The notes: generated by a model from the sequence alone, not told the origin. Positions 38,201 to 46,876 are shown, numbered from the stretch's first letter. The stretch: 50,433 bases of DNA from an uncultured Muribaculaceae bacterium (GCA_945931475.1 CAMEPD010000008.1:1-50433); one strand, 5' to 3'. Numbers and translations: made by a program.

Positions 38201-40798
38201 GAGCTTGGGCGAAATCAGCATATTGTCGGTCGAGGATGAGCAGGTGGCGTACACATCGGGTTCAGAGTATGAGCCGCCGTTGCTGAGCGAGATGTTTTTC
38301 TGGAAGAGAGCTCCCTTAGGCCATTCGCCGGTGGTGGTGCCGTTGTCGAACGAGCCGTACCACTTGGTGGTATCAAGCAGTTCGCCGTTTACAGCGAGGG
38401 TATAGGTCTGGTTGGCACCGTTGCCGTCAACCCATACGATCGAGAGGTCGCCTGAGTAAGCGCCCGGTTGGGTAGCCGAGAATGTGATGTCGACCTGCTG
38501 ACGCTCCTTGGCTGCTACGGTAGCCTCGGAGACGCTGGCGGTGAAGCCTGCGGGTACAGTGATGGAGCTGACGGTCAGCGGGGCTGTACCGTGGTTGTAG
38601 ATTTCAAATTCCTGTTTGAGATTCAAATCGTTCACACGACCGAAGCTGATAGGTTTAACACGGTTTGTGGGTTCGTAGTTACCGGTGCTTGTGCCCTTAT
38701 CGAAGAACGCGAAGAAGGGTTCGTTGGTAATTTTGAGCGTTTTGACGGGCGATTTGAGAATAGTACCGTCATTGAACTCAAACTGGAAATAAACATTGAA
38801 AACAGTAGTAGCATCTACAGTAGGAGTCCAGCTTTCGGTGCAGACGAAACGTTTTGTATCTTTAGCGCTTGCCGCAACATCGGCTGAGGTGGCTTCGCCC
38901 TTGAGCTCACCGTCGGCATAAAACTTCACGGAGTAGTCGGAGGCAGTAAGCCCGAGAGCAGGAATAATCTCCACAGCCGGGGTGAAGGACTGGCCCGACT
39001 GCTTCTGGTCGGGAACATCTATGGTTTTGAAGAAAACATCGTGACTGATGCCCTCAACCTTCTTCAGTCCTACGATATTGTCGAGCTTAACACGCCACAG
39101 GGCGAAAGCAACATAGTAGTCGCCGGCCTCGGTGATGGTAATCGACTTGTTCTGGAAACTGCTGGTAAGAGTGCTGCAGGGGATATCAGCGATGGGGTCA
39201 CCCCAGTTCTGACGGTCGGTGGAGATGTAGACCTTAAGGCCCTGTTCGGCCGAAGTGTTGTCTTCGTAAGCTACGTCGAATGTCATGACATCACCAGCCT
39301 CGGCATGGAGCTTGGGAGTGATGAAGCGGTTGTTTTCGGTAGCGTAACCTGATGAGGCATACGATTTCAGGTATACGTCGTAGGCACCCGAACGATAGTT
39401 GTAGTCGGAATTGACACCTGATTCGGCAATCGAACCTTCAGGCCACAGGGGCTGTGATTTAGTGTTGTTGAAGTCGGCTGTCCATGTGCCTTCGGCGATT
39501 ACAGTAGCCGACATGGGCAGAGAATAGGTCTTGTCGGTGCCGTTGTTGTCGTAGCGAATTTCAAGGTTGCCGTTGAACACGCCGAAGGCGGTAGCAGGCT
39601 GGGTGATTGTAACTTTCTTAATCCCTTTTGATGCAACGGTGAACCCACCGGCGGGAACACCATCGGCGGTGAAGCCGTCGGGTATTGTCACACTCTTGAT
39701 GGTCAGTGGTGCTACGCCGTCGTTGTAGATTTCATACGACTTGGCTGCCGCTTCCGAAATAATACCGAAGTTCTGGGTGTTTGTCTCGGATATAGAATAT
39801 GTGGCCGATGTACCGGCCTCGCGGAATACAAATTTCGACTTGTATTCGTTGTAACCCGAATCGGCACATTTGACGCTTGTACCGTTGAGGTTCTCGCGGA
39901 TAAACACCTTAATGCTCTGGTACGAGTTAGGCCATACTGAGGTTACATCTGTGATAGTAGCCACAACATCGAACGGTTCAGAGGTGTCGCCCACGCCCAG
40001 CGAATAAGGCACTGCAGTGGTGCCGAGCACCGAATCGTCCTTACCGTTGATAATCGACACTGAGTAGTTGGTGTCGCCGGGGTTTAGCGCCACCGGGCCG
40101 TCGTTGGTAACTGTAACCGTGTAGGTCATCACCACTGAACCGTCGTCGAGCTGGTCCCACTTCTTGGTACCGGTGGTTTCTGAAGGCACGATTGTTGCGA
40201 GTTTCATGCTCGGCTCCGAAATGATTTCAGCTGAAGTGGCAGTAAAATCGTCGATGAGCACATTGTGACCCTGGTAGGCGATACGTGCGGGGGTGTCGAG
40301 ATGTACCGTTACAGCAGTCCAGTCGGTTTTTGAGAGCTTCGTATCGCCGGATGCGCTGATGTCATACAGCGCAATCTGGCTGCCAAGAGTGAGATCGTCA
40401 CTGATATTGTACACGGTCATTTTGCAGTTGTAGGATGATTTGGCCTTGACGTACAAAGTCACATCACCCGACACAACCGGAGTGACAAGCAAATCGGTAA
40501 CCGGTGACATATCCCAGGAAGATTCGCCGGCCTCCTGTTTGCCGATCTCGAGCGCGCCCGAGCCATCGCGACCCTGAGTGTCGCGGTAGGTGTAACTCAT
40601 GTAGTAAATGTCGCCATAAGTATCGACAATTTTGCCGACCTTGTGCTTCCAGCATGGCGCCACCTTGAAGGCATGTTCCGACGTGTTGATTGAAGTATTG
40701 AAATTGACAGTATACGAACTTTCCGGTTCGGCCTCCGCTGTCAATGTCATACTCGCCGCAGTCAGTAATGCCATGCAGAGATGTCTATACTTCTTCAT
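35237..40798 (-). CDS. Giant secreted protein with choice-of-anchor-D domains, tandem duplicated module and sorting-like tail
   Basis: An 1853-residue protein. ATG 40798 is preferred to the TTG two codons earlier; the signal peptide runs to about residue 24 (MKKYRHLCMALLTAASMTLT). The first 1000 residues alternate jelly-roll segments (RFITPKLHAEAGDVMTFDVA; MLISPKLHATAGETIAFNG) with Hydin-like domains (NFGIISEAAAKSYEIYNDG; SFGRVNDLNLKQEFEIYNHG). About 1255-1812 holds two copies of a 280-residue unit: a CnaB/carboxypeptidase-like domain (SGTVRNVDNTPAEGAVVRLV) followed by a segment starting NENTSFVATPATILNVDMTW. The tail is AIYNLQGIRVYNPSNGIYIV then NGRKVYIRK. A strong promoter lies 160 bases upstream. 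Likely a surface or released structural adhesin; no enzyme motif was seen. Confidence 0.85.
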   Translation of the reverse strand: MKKYRHLCMALLTAASMTLTAEAEPESSYTVNFNTSINTSEHAFKVAPCWKHKVGKIVDTYGDIYYMSYTYRDTQGRDGSGALEIGKQEAGESSWDMSPVTDLLVTPVVSGDVTLYVKAKSSYNCKMTVYNISDDLTLGSQIALYDISASGDTKLSKTDWTAVTVHLDTPARIAYQGHNVLIDDFTATSAEIISEPSMKLATIVPSETTGTKKWDQLDDGSVVMTYTVTVTNDGPVALNPGDTNYSVSIINGKDDSVLGTTAVPYSLGVGDTSEPFDVVATITDVTSVWPNSYQSIKVFIRENLNGTSVKCADSGYNEYKSKFVFREAGTSATYSISETNTQNFGIISEAAAKSYEIYNDGVAPLTIKSVTIPDGFTADGVPAGGFTVASKGIKKVTITQPATAFGVFNGNLEIRYDNNGTDKTYSLPMSATVIAEGTWTADFNNTKSQPLWPEGSIAESGVNSDYNYRSGAYDVYLKSYASSGYATENNRFITPKLHAEAGDVMTFDVAYEDNTSAEQGLKVYISTDRQNWGDPIADIPCSTLTSSFQNKSITITEAGDYYVAFALWRVKLDNIVGLKKVEGISHDVFFKTIDVPDQKQSGQSFTPAVEIIPALGLTASDYSVKFYADGELKGEATSADVAASAKDTKRFVCTESWTPTVDATTVFNVYFQFEFNDGTILKSPVKTLKITNEPFFAFFDKGTSTGNYEPTNRVKPISFGRVNDLNLKQEFEIYNHGTAPLTVSSITVPAGFTASVSEATVAAKERQQVDITFSATQPGAYSGDLSIVWVDGNGANQTYTLAVNGELLDTTKWYGSFDNGTTTGEWPKGALFQKNISLSNGGSYSEPDVYATCSSSTDNMLISPKLHATAGETIAFNGCINNTSWTEGKIQVVAAATRDALASEETRTLLGSVCGDFEDEDTKMTTSWKTFSVAVPEAGDYYLGFIITGRAKLDEIYGLTVCDVAHDWIIEGSNIPATAMQNNLAKGSVTLRNVGLNNEEAGSYTVTAFVGDKPFVVESTPVLESQHSLASSVAPINFSFRSSQVGTFPVYVKIAAGDYEVATEPVDVTFTQEVAMSEVVVGTPTQDYTQNSLVNFWDKNSTAVVLYTPEELGLSGGERITQIKFRGTVAGNVTRNFTMYYEFTDDTEQTQPENGAYNVESMTKILDLTDHQFDEASEESDVLVIDLAEPIVYQSGKSLRLVSAANGNGYKRTKLVASTSNNGYGHSNDNQSTFESQAWSQTVVPVMYLKLQVDPKTLSGTVRNVDNTPAEGAVVRLVSNDADEIQYEATTDAEGKYTVNVIQSSRTYNVTASKDNTGDYTEEPLGFEESQVADFTLMLTQNITNENTSFVATPATILNVDMTWPAGINTVALPFGMTREQALEFFGANAQIHTLAGDNGNGINPVPTARFDLHTGDLEAGVPYLVYLTEDADAHFSAKGVELIATPGSAQTETVKFNGVFTTTPVADGMYVIDGCKVLTEDQPATGDSANNITATEVAPFHAYLEGANGLLLEGIHFNTGSGLRDDFGYATYNPVTVSGTVYNVDNTVAEGAVVRLTSDDTDSVQYEATSDSEGKYAVVVIDSSRAYNVTATKDDTRDYTEEAVTFSENKVLDFTLMLTQNITNENTSFVATPATILNVDMTWPAGINTVALPFDMTREQALEFFGDDAQIHILAGDNGQGTSTVPTAQFNLHTGDLEAGVPYLVYLSKAADAHFAAKGIELIAEPGSTQTETLKFSGVFTATPVETGMFVLDGCKVLLEGQPATGDNANNITATEVNPFHAYLAGANGVVLEGIHFNTDSGLRDDFGYVGIEGVNADQLGNSAIYNLQGIRVYNPSNGIYIVNGRKVYIRK
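35371..37037 (-). repeat. 840-base in-frame tandem duplication inside the giant secreted protein
   Basis: Anchors such as CCGAAGTCGTCGCGCAGGCC (35373 and 36213) and the block GACGGTACCGCT (36173 and 37013) are each 840 bases apart, so the unit is 280 codons. The copies agree at most positions, with scattered mainly synonymous and some coding changes, so the duplication is recent but not fresh. The first protein copy is at about residues 1255-1533, the second at about 1534-1812. Confidence 0.9.
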
Positions 40799-40955
40799 AA
40801 GCAAGATGAATATTGATAAAAAATTGATTGGAATTACCTCAAAGATGGGTTAGTCGGTCCAGCAATCATGAATAATATGGATTTCCGGCATAAAAACATC
40901 CTATAATTAATATGCACAAAATTCACATTAATATGTTGTGGAATAGACACTGATG
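40799..40955. other. 5' leader of the 1853-residue protein gene
   Basis: The gap between this gene and the upstream lipoprotein gene is 364 bases. It holds a promoter (40956-40986), a terminator of the upstream gene (41072-41108) and this leader of about 150 bases. No ORF with family character or recognisable riboswitch was seen in it. Confidence 0.6.
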
Positions 40956-40986
40956 CAAAGTTATAAATTTTACTGGATGATACAAA
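40956..40986 (-). promoter_or_regulatory. Promoter of the 1853-residue protein gene
   Basis: On the minus strand TTTG (40986-40983), exactly 19 bases, then TAACTTTG (40963-40956): an ideal match to the Bacteroidetes promoter. The start of transcription is expected near 40949, leaving a leader of about 150 bases. Confidence 0.85.
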
Positions 40987-41071
40987 AAAATATAATTCTG
41001 AATTTTTAGAATTATTTTTATCCGGCTCGAAAAATATACGAAAAGAGCTTATGAGGGAAAGTGGCAAACGT

Positions 41072-41108
41072 AAAAACGGCAATGTATCATGGTGTGGATA
41101 CATTGCCG
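41072..41108 (-). terminator. Terminator of the receptor-lipoprotein pair
   Basis: CGGCAATGTATC (41077-41088) and GATACATTGCCG (41097-41108) form a perfect twelve-base stem with an eight-base loop. On the minus strand a five-T run follows (plus-strand 41072-41076). It lies 54 bases past the lipoprotein stop codon and closes the receptor-lipoprotein transcript before the next promoter. Confidence 0.9.
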
Positions 41109-41162
41109 TGAGGACGTTATGCTGATAGCAAGGGGGAAAAATACTATTCAGCGGCGAGGGGA

Positions 41163-43250
41163 TTATTCGGCAGGCTTGCCGTCGGGCCACCAGGTACAGT
41201 TCTGGAACTCGAATGTGGCTTTATCGGTTACGAGATAAGTGGCGGTATAGGCTGTTGTGGTAGAGCCGTCGTAAGCCGAGAAATTAATGATGTAGTGAAG
41301 TTCAACACCGGGGATGGGAGCAGCCTCGGGATGGAACTTTGCGAGCACGGCGGGGAGCAGGATGGTGCAGAAACGGGTCTTTTCGGTCTCGACTATCTGC
41401 TCGTCGGTGTAGCCTTCCCATCCTTCGGGATATTGTGCGCGGGCGCTGCCTGCACGCAGGTCGACGTTGTTCTGGTAAGCTGATGTGCCGGTCCAGTACT
41501 CATTGTTGCCGTAGGAGGTTACATAGAACTTGCCCGACTTGATTGATGTATCACCCAGGGGCACACAGATGTTTTCGTATACCCAGTCGACGCACGCCTG
41601 ATAGTATGTTGCCGAGAACGACTGGCCTTTGCCGGCGGGGAGAGTAATCTCGACATCGGGATTGTAAATCCACTTGCCGTTGGCGCGTACAAACTGTGAA
41701 GTTTCGGTTTCGACACCGCTGTAGAGCACCCATTCCGAGCCGTTGAAGTCGTACTTGTCGCAGGTGAGCGACGTGGTCGAGTTGGCATAGAGCTTGTAAA
41801 CCACATACTTGGTGTCGCCGGCGGCGGCATACGGGAATTTCGAGGCGAGGAACTTGGGCAGTTTTGCCTTGGCGTTTGCGGCATTGAGGTCGCTGCGGGC
41901 ACCCATAGCTGTATAATCGGCGGGATTAAGGGCAACAAAATCGGTTGCGAGGTTCCACTTCGAACCGTTGAAGTACCATACCGAATTGAGCGTTTCGAAG
42001 GGCACCTCAACTGCGGGAGCCTTCACTGTGAAGCGGCGGTTGGCCGACTTGGCGCCCTGCTCGATGGTGTTGATGATGAAGTTGCAGTATTTCGAGCCTG
42101 AGATGCTGATGAACCAGCCGGTGATTGTAACGGTCGAACCGTCGGTGAGGGCTTCTTTCTGTGCATCGGTAGCGTAGTAAACGCTGCCCTTGGCTGTTGC
42201 GTCTTCAGAGAGCACGATGTTGATATTTTGGCCGCTAATTGCTACAGTACCGGTGATACGTGCATAGACAGCAAGCTGGTTGGCCGGGCGACTGAGCACA
42301 GCATCGAGGGCGGCGGCATCATATACCACAGGTGCGGGATATGTATAGTCCTGCGAACCCATCACCTCGATTTCGGCACCCATCGCAATCTGCAGGTTTG
42401 TATTCTTGAACGAAGTGGATGTGCCGTTGAGCTTAAGCTGTGTGCCTACGGGGTAAGTGGCGGGGTCGAAACCCGAGCCCATGTATACGAAGATAGTACC
42501 GGTCTTGTCGGTCAGGGTGAAACCTGAAGTGCAGGCACCGGATACCACGCCGAATATTTCAACATCCACATCAGGAACAATCGAGCCGACAACGCTCGAC
42601 ATCTCGAATACTTCGGGCTGGGGGGTGTCGCCGCCGCCGACGTTGCCGAACACCGGTTCCTGCGAGCTCTCGTTGTAGGTGACATAGGCGTATTGGCCCT
42701 CTTCAGCATCGTCGTAGAAGTCGGCGACTACGCTCTGAAGATATTTCGACGCCGGATGTGACGGAGCGAATGCGTCGATGAAGTTGTCGTCGCTGTCCCA
42801 CACGAAGTGCTGATAGTCGCTTGTGGTGACGGTGTACTCCGAGGCATTGGCTGCGGCGTAAACACATTCGGGCTGACCTACCTCCACATTATAAGTCACG
42901 GAGATAGCCGAGCCGTCGGTGAGGGTGAAATAGGGGTTGTCGGTGCTGTTGAGGAAAGCCGGGATATAGTCGCGCGGATTGATTTTCTCATTGAATGCGG
43001 CACGCGAGCCCACAGCGGCGAGTTCATCGGCAGCGCCGGCCTCTTCGGCCATGCTCTTATTGGTGGAGTTGGAGGCTATCAGTTTATACTGGGCCGCCGA
43101 GAGGGTCATCTCACGGTTCTCCTTCTGGGTAGTGGTGATGTTGGAATCGAAGCCGTCGAGATGCTCGTCGTTCCAGGAGTTTTCATCACACCCGGTCAGA
43201 GAGGCCATGGCAGCGAGTGCCGCGATGGGGAAAAAGAATTTCGTTTTCAT
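41163..43250 (-). CDS. Large outer-membrane lipoprotein with OB-fold-like domain, partner of the receptor
   Basis: A 695-residue lipoprotein (MKTKFFFPIAALAAMASLTGC) with the acidic sequence CDENSWNDEHLDG after the lipidated cysteine, which suggests surface export. Residues about 215-400 contain two segments of OB-fold type seen in Bacteroidetes lipoproteins (EVFEMSSVVGSIVPDVDVEI, TDKTGTIFVYMGSGFDPATY and a second copy from VYARITGTVAIS). Two or three repeats of a beta-rich module with YFNGSKWNLATDF and YDFNGSEWVLYSGV follow. It is not SusD-like: no TPR or SusD signature was seen. It starts 20 bases after the receptor gene stop, and the pair likely forms an uptake or binding unit. Confidence 0.82.
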   Translation of the reverse strand: MKTKFFFPIAALAAMASLTGCDENSWNDEHLDGFDSNITTTQKENREMTLSAAQYKLIASNSTNKSMAEEAGAADELAAVGSRAAFNEKINPRDYIPAFLNSTDNPYFTLTDGSAISVTYNVEVGQPECVYAAANASEYTVTTSDYQHFVWDSDDNFIDAFAPSHPASKYLQSVVADFYDDAEEGQYAYVTYNESSQEPVFGNVGGGDTPQPEVFEMSSVVGSIVPDVDVEIFGVVSGACTSGFTLTDKTGTIFVYMGSGFDPATYPVGTQLKLNGTSTSFKNTNLQIAMGAEIEVMGSQDYTYPAPVVYDAAALDAVLSRPANQLAVYARITGTVAISGQNINIVLSEDATAKGSVYYATDAQKEALTDGSTVTITGWFISISGSKYCNFIINTIEQGAKSANRRFTVKAPAVEVPFETLNSVWYFNGSKWNLATDFVALNPADYTAMGARSDLNAANAKAKLPKFLASKFPYAAAGDTKYVVYKLYANSTTSLTCDKYDFNGSEWVLYSGVETETSQFVRANGKWIYNPDVEITLPAGKGQSFSATYYQACVDWVYENICVPLGDTSIKSGKFYVTSYGNNEYWTGTSAYQNNVDLRAGSARAQYPEGWEGYTDEQIVETEKTRFCTILLPAVLAKFHPEAAPIPGVELHYIINFSAYDGSTTTAYTATYLVTDKATFEFQNCTWWPDGKPAE

Positions 43251-43270
43251 CTTTATATATTATGGTGTGA

Positions 43271-46009
43271 TTAGAAGTTTACACGAAGTTTGAGTGAGTA
43301 GGTGCGTCCGAACGAGTAGAATACGCGGAACACGTTGTCCCATTCGCCCTTGACGCCGGTGGTGTTGTAAGCGTCGACTACGTAGTTGTAATTGAAGAGG
43401 TTGTTGACATTACCGCTGAGACGAGCGTCAACGCCGCCGATTTTGAAGCCGTAAGAGGCCGAGAGATCGAACTGCTGTCCCCAGGGAATTTTCCAGGGGT
43501 CTTTTACGGTTATGTCCTTGCCCGGGGTGAAGCTTGAGCCTGAAACGACATAGTCTGAGTAGTTGTTGGTGTTGAATGTCCAGTCGGCACCGATGCGCCA
43601 TCCCTTCCAGGGATAGAATGTTGCGGAGATCGAGCCGGTGGTCTGAGCTGTGCCGCCCACTTTGACATCCTTCTGCATCAGACGTGATTTCAGGTGGTCT
43701 TCAGCACCGACACCCGATGCGGGAGTACCGTTGAGGGCCGCAAGAGGTGTGCCGTCGGGGCCGTAAACGTAACCGGTGGGGTTTGATGCCCAGGCGAAGT
43801 CGCCGATTGAAATCATAGCGTCGAGTTTAACCCAGGTGGCAGGGCGGTAAACTGCGGCGAGTTCGAGACCCATGTGACGGGCGTTCACGCCGTTCATGAC
43901 GAACGAACCGGTCTGGCCGGCCATATCGCCGGTGAGGTCGAGCGAACGGGTTGTCACCTTGTCGAACCACTTGCTGTAATATGCGTTGAAGTCCAGCGAG
44001 AAGGTCTTCGAATGGAAGCCGTAGCCCAGCTCGAACGACATGATTTTCTCATTCTTGGGACGCGAGTTCACGGCCACCGAACGCTCCGGATACAGGAACA
44101 CACCGGCCGAGAAGTAAGGCGCACGCGAGATGTAACCGAGGTTGACGAACACATTGTTGTGACGGTCGATATTGTAATTGGCGCCGCCCTTGATTGTGCC
44201 GCCGAAGAAGTTGTGCCAGTCGGTTTTTCCGTTGGCCTCGTCGTAGTAATATTTATTGTAGAGCTTGTAGCCGGTGTTCGAAGCCGAACCCGAAACCACA
44301 ATGTTGAGTTTCTTCTCGAGAGTGGTGTATTCGCCCTGAAGGAAGATGCCCTCGTTGTGGGTGTAGCCGTCGTAGTCGCGGTAAACCTTGTCGCCAACGC
44401 CGAGTTTCTCGTAAACCCATTCGAGGTTGGTCTGGTTCAGGCCGGGACGGTTGATGGCTTTCACGCGCGAGCGGTACACGTCGTCCATAAAGTATTCACC
44501 GTCATAAAGGTCGATAATTTTGGCATAGTGTTCGGCCTTGTAGTAACGCAGGTCAAGACCGCCGGTGAATTTGAGTTTGTCGTCGAGGAACGAGTTCTTG
44601 TAGGTCGAAACCAGGCCGTACCAGTCGTGCGAGTTGATATTGTCGGCCATAACCATGTTCGAACCGGTCTGCGACTGCTGGTTCATCAGCTGAATCTGAT
44701 TGTAGCCGAATGTACCGTCGGCGTTGCGGAACTGTGTCAGGAGTTCACCGTCGCTTACGCCGTACCAGGAACTGGAGGTGATTTTCGAGCCGTTGTACTC
44801 AACGTCGCGGTAGAGACCCTTGTAACCGCCGCCGCGGGCGAACGACATATAGAATGTCGACGACAGCGACGACTTCTCGTCGATTTGCCAGATATGGTTC
44901 AGCGAAATCTGGGGCTTGTGGTAGTGGTTGAGGTTCGATGAGCGGCGCTGTCCGTCGAGGCCGTAACCCCAAGTGGGGTTGTAGCGGTAGGGGCTTTCGC
45001 CGTCCATGTAACGTTCGCCGTATTCTTGCCATCCCATGATGGTGAGACCGTCCTGCGAGGAGCGTTTGTTGTGGGTCTGAGGCGCGCCGAAGGCTGTCAG
45101 CGACAGCTGGTGCGCGTCGTTGATGCGCTTCGAGATATTGAGGAAGTAGTTGTAGGAGTTGAACCATGTGCCCTGCACATAGCCGTCGCCCCATTTGCGC
45201 GAACCCAGCAGCGTTACAGCCCAACCGTTCTTCATCATGCCGGTGGAGACTTTCACGCCGATCTGGTTCATGCCGTCGTTGCCCATTCCGTACCATACGG
45301 AGCCGCCGCGCCTTGCGTCGAGCCCCTGAGTGGTGATATTGATGGTACCGCCTACCGAGGGAGCAGCCAGCAGGGCGGCGCCGAGGCCGCGTTGGGTCTG
45401 AATGTTTGAAGCTACGTCCGACAGGCCGGCCCAGTTGCTCCAGTATACGCCGCCCCACTCCATATCGTTGATGGGGATACCGTTGACGAGTACGGCCACG
45501 TTATTCGATTTGAAGCCGCGCATATTGGTCTTGGCGTCACCGAAACCGCCGCCGTCCTTGGTGGTCCACACACCGGGGGTGGTCTTGAGGATTTCGGGGA
45601 ACTCCTGAGTACCGAGTTTGAACTCGATGTCATTGGCATTGACCTGTGAGAGGGCCACGGGGGTTTCACGGGTGCGGGCCAACGACTGTGTCACAATCAC
45701 GTCGTTGAGCATCACGCCATCCTCTGAAAGGACGATGGTGCCCATGTTTGACGCTGCGGGCGCTGTCTCTTTCTTGAAACCGACGAATGAGAAAGCAAGC
45801 CGGGCATTGTCCGGGGCGTCGACGGCGAAACGACCGTCGACATCGGTGGCGCCGAGAGCACGGCCGCCGTCAATCGATACCGTAGCACCGGCGATAGGTT
45901 CATTGCCGCCGTCGACCACGGTTCCTTTGCATTTTATAGTCTTGGCGGTGGCCACCGAGAACAGGCATGCCACCATAAGGACTGTCAATGCAGAAAAGAA
46001 TCTTTTCAT
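43271..46009 (-). CDS. TonB-dependent outer-membrane receptor with carboxypeptidase-like N-domain
   Basis: A 912-residue receptor. The signal peptide (MKRFFSALTVLMVACLFSVATA) is followed by a carboxypeptidase-regulatory-like domain (IKCKGTVVDGGNEPIAGATV ... FVGFKKETA, about 24-95), a plug domain (LNDVIVTQSLARTRETPVAL, FPEILKTTPGVW, NMRGFKSNNVAVLVNGIPIN, about 100-235) and a 22-strand-type barrel ending in YSLKLRVNF with a terminal phenylalanine. The SusC hallmark (YVVDGVP with a long insert) is absent. It more resembles siderophore/cobalamin- or peptide-type receptors paired with a lipoprotein. It is read from a promoter near 46165. Import driven by TonB is expected; the substrate is unknown. 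Confidence 0.93.
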   Translation of the reverse strand: MKRFFSALTVLMVACLFSVATAKTIKCKGTVVDGGNEPIAGATVSIDGGRALGATDVDGRFAVDAPDNARLAFSFVGFKKETAPAASNMGTIVLSEDGVMLNDVIVTQSLARTRETPVALSQVNANDIEFKLGTQEFPEILKTTPGVWTTKDGGGFGDAKTNMRGFKSNNVAVLVNGIPINDMEWGGVYWSNWAGLSDVASNIQTQRGLGAALLAAPSVGGTINITTQGLDARRGGSVWYGMGNDGMNQIGVKVSTGMMKNGWAVTLLGSRKWGDGYVQGTWFNSYNYFLNISKRINDAHQLSLTAFGAPQTHNKRSSQDGLTIMGWQEYGERYMDGESPYRYNPTWGYGLDGQRRSSNLNHYHKPQISLNHIWQIDEKSSLSSTFYMSFARGGGYKGLYRDVEYNGSKITSSSWYGVSDGELLTQFRNADGTFGYNQIQLMNQQSQTGSNMVMADNINSHDWYGLVSTYKNSFLDDKLKFTGGLDLRYYKAEHYAKIIDLYDGEYFMDDVYRSRVKAINRPGLNQTNLEWVYEKLGVGDKVYRDYDGYTHNEGIFLQGEYTTLEKKLNIVVSGSASNTGYKLYNKYYYDEANGKTDWHNFFGGTIKGGANYNIDRHNNVFVNLGYISRAPYFSAGVFLYPERSVAVNSRPKNEKIMSFELGYGFHSKTFSLDFNAYYSKWFDKVTTRSLDLTGDMAGQTGSFVMNGVNARHMGLELAAVYRPATWVKLDAMISIGDFAWASNPTGYVYGPDGTPLAALNGTPASGVGAEDHLKSRLMQKDVKVGGTAQTTGSISATFYPWKGWRIGADWTFNTNNYSDYVVSGSSFTPGKDITVKDPWKIPWGQQFDLSASYGFKIGGVDARLSGNVNNLFNYNYVVDAYNTTGVKGEWDNVFRVFYSFGRTYSLKLRVNF

Positions 46010-46164
46010 TGCACGAATTTAAAGGTTAGAAATATAATTGATTATGTAATATTTCGCGATTAACAAGGATTTATGGTTACAATTATTAATCCCAAAGAGT
46101 AAGATTACTACACACTCTAATAAGGCGAGGACAAAAAGAGACGTGCAGCGTGTTAAATTTCGTT

Positions 46165-46195
46165 CAAATTTACGAAAATGTTTTAACATCAGCAA
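46165..46195 (-). promoter_or_regulatory. Promoter of the receptor-lipoprotein pair
   Basis: On the minus strand TTG (46195-46193), 20 bases, then TAAATTTG (46172-46165). The predicted leader is about 150 bases, much like that of the 1853-residue protein gene. Confidence 0.65.
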
Positions 46196-46205
46196 TATCC
46201 GAGCT

Positions 46206-46240
46206 AAAAAAAAAAGCGGTGAGCATCGATGGCACACCGC
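46206..46240 (-). terminator. Terminator of the small membrane protein gene
   Basis: GCGGTG (46216-46221) and CACCGC (46235-46240) form a six-base GC-rich stem. On the minus strand ten Ts follow directly (plus-strand A-run 46206-46215). It lies eight bases past the stop codon of the gene at 46249, and just upstream of the receptor promoter. Confidence 0.8.
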
Positions 46241-46248
46241 CTGAATAA

Positions 46249-46611
46249 TTATAGAGGCTGTTTGTCTGAACCTTTTTTGGGAATGAGAACACTGATGATT
46301 ATAATAACAGTGAGTCCCAATGAAAACCAGAAACCTATACTTGCATCTATACCGTTGCTTCTTACTATTGCAGAAGATAATGCTATCGCATACGGCAATG
46401 AAAAATCCTGGAGATTTATTTTCACAGAATTGCGAAAAGGCATCTTATTCTTTAACAATATACATAATCCCAAACCCAATAACGCGATAATGCCTACGGT
46501 CAGAGAAATGTACAATATCAGCCGATCGCCCAATAAACCGATTGTGATAAACGGCAATGCAGCTGCAAGAATTTCAGAACAGGTAGCCGGAAGTGAATTT
46601 CTTTCGAACAT
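46249..46611 (-). CDS. Small membrane protein of unknown function, ending in repeat sequence
   Basis: A 120-residue ORF with three or four hydrophobic segments (about 12-27, 31-53, 72-84 and 91-110) and a basic loop KNKMPFRNSVK between them. No family is recognised. It is AT-rich compared with its neighbours and has a strong terminator behind it, which supports a real gene. The last codons (QPL, stop) are encoded by TAGAGGCTGTTTG, which matches the tip of the dispersed repeat element, so the original C-terminus may have been altered. An antisense ORF of similar length exists but lacks hydrophobic or family character and is rejected. Confidence 0.65.
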   Translation of the reverse strand: MFERNSLPATCSEILAAALPFITIGLLGDRLILYISLTVGIIALLGLGLCILLKNKMPFRNSVKINLQDFSLPYAIALSSAIVRSNGIDASIGFWFSLGLTVIIIISVLIPKKGSDKQPL

Positions 46612-46622
46612 GATTATTAAGT

Positions 46623-46685
46623 TAGAGGCTGTTTAAAATAAGTATTAATGGCCACTGGAACGTTAACATTTATTATTAATCAGCC
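46623..46685. repeat. Compact 63-base copy (E3) of the inverted-repeat element
   Basis: It begins TAGAGGCTGTTTAAAATAAG and ends TGGAACGTTAACATTTATTA then TTAATCAGCC. The ends are imperfect inverted repeats (GGCTGTTTAAAAT against ATTATTAATCAGCC), and the AACGTTAACATTTAT block is the same as in the copies at 1-54 and 11597-11936. The long centre of the 340-base copy is missing. It separates the small membrane gene from a gene remnant and supplies the stop codon of the latter. Confidence 0.75.
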
Positions 46686-46876
46686 AATTGTTGTGCAAAA
46701 GGCCATCTTTTAGACCAATACTGCAAACTATACCCCATTACTGCGAAACCTGAGTATAGACATTCTTCTTCTTCAGATGTTAGTTCTTTAGATGCTTTAA
46801 CCACAGAAGTATAATGAGATATTACTTGATTCAAATCAGTTTGAAATTGAGGATACAATCTACTAACTATATTAAT
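46676..46876 (-). pseudogene. Gene remnant, AT-rich, with no proper start
   Basis: An open frame of about 66 codons containing LYPQFQTDLNQVISHYTSVV, KELTSEEEECLYSGFAVM and YSLQYWSKRWPFAQQLAD. No ATG lies before the conserved-looking part; only TTG or ATT could start it, after a stop at 46877-46879. The last residues LAD and the TAA stop come from the repeat element E3, so the gene was probably cut by its insertion. The pattern (S-x-E-E ... SGF-x-x-x-x-Y-S-x-x-Y-W) recalls short segments of Bacteroidetes hypothetical lipoproteins. It may be the middle of a lost longer gene. The surrounding 100 bases are strongly AT-rich and hold nothing else. Confidence 0.55.

Noticed and set aside
40798-40804. 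Shared start context TTG-CTN-ATG-AAR-AAR before the 1853-residue and LRR proteins
   Set aside because: Lysines after the start are normal for signal peptides, and two cases of a short match do not support a regulatory meaning.
40834-41190. 118-codon minus-strand ORF between the lipoprotein gene and the giant secreted protein gene
   Set aside because: It begins inside the lipoprotein gene and covers that gene's terminator and the next promoter, so it cannot be a normal gene.
46229-46636. 135-codon plus-strand ORF antisense to the small membrane protein
   Set aside because: It has no hydrophobic or domain pattern, reads through the terminator stem and repeat tips, and the minus-strand frame has a better gene structure with terminator.
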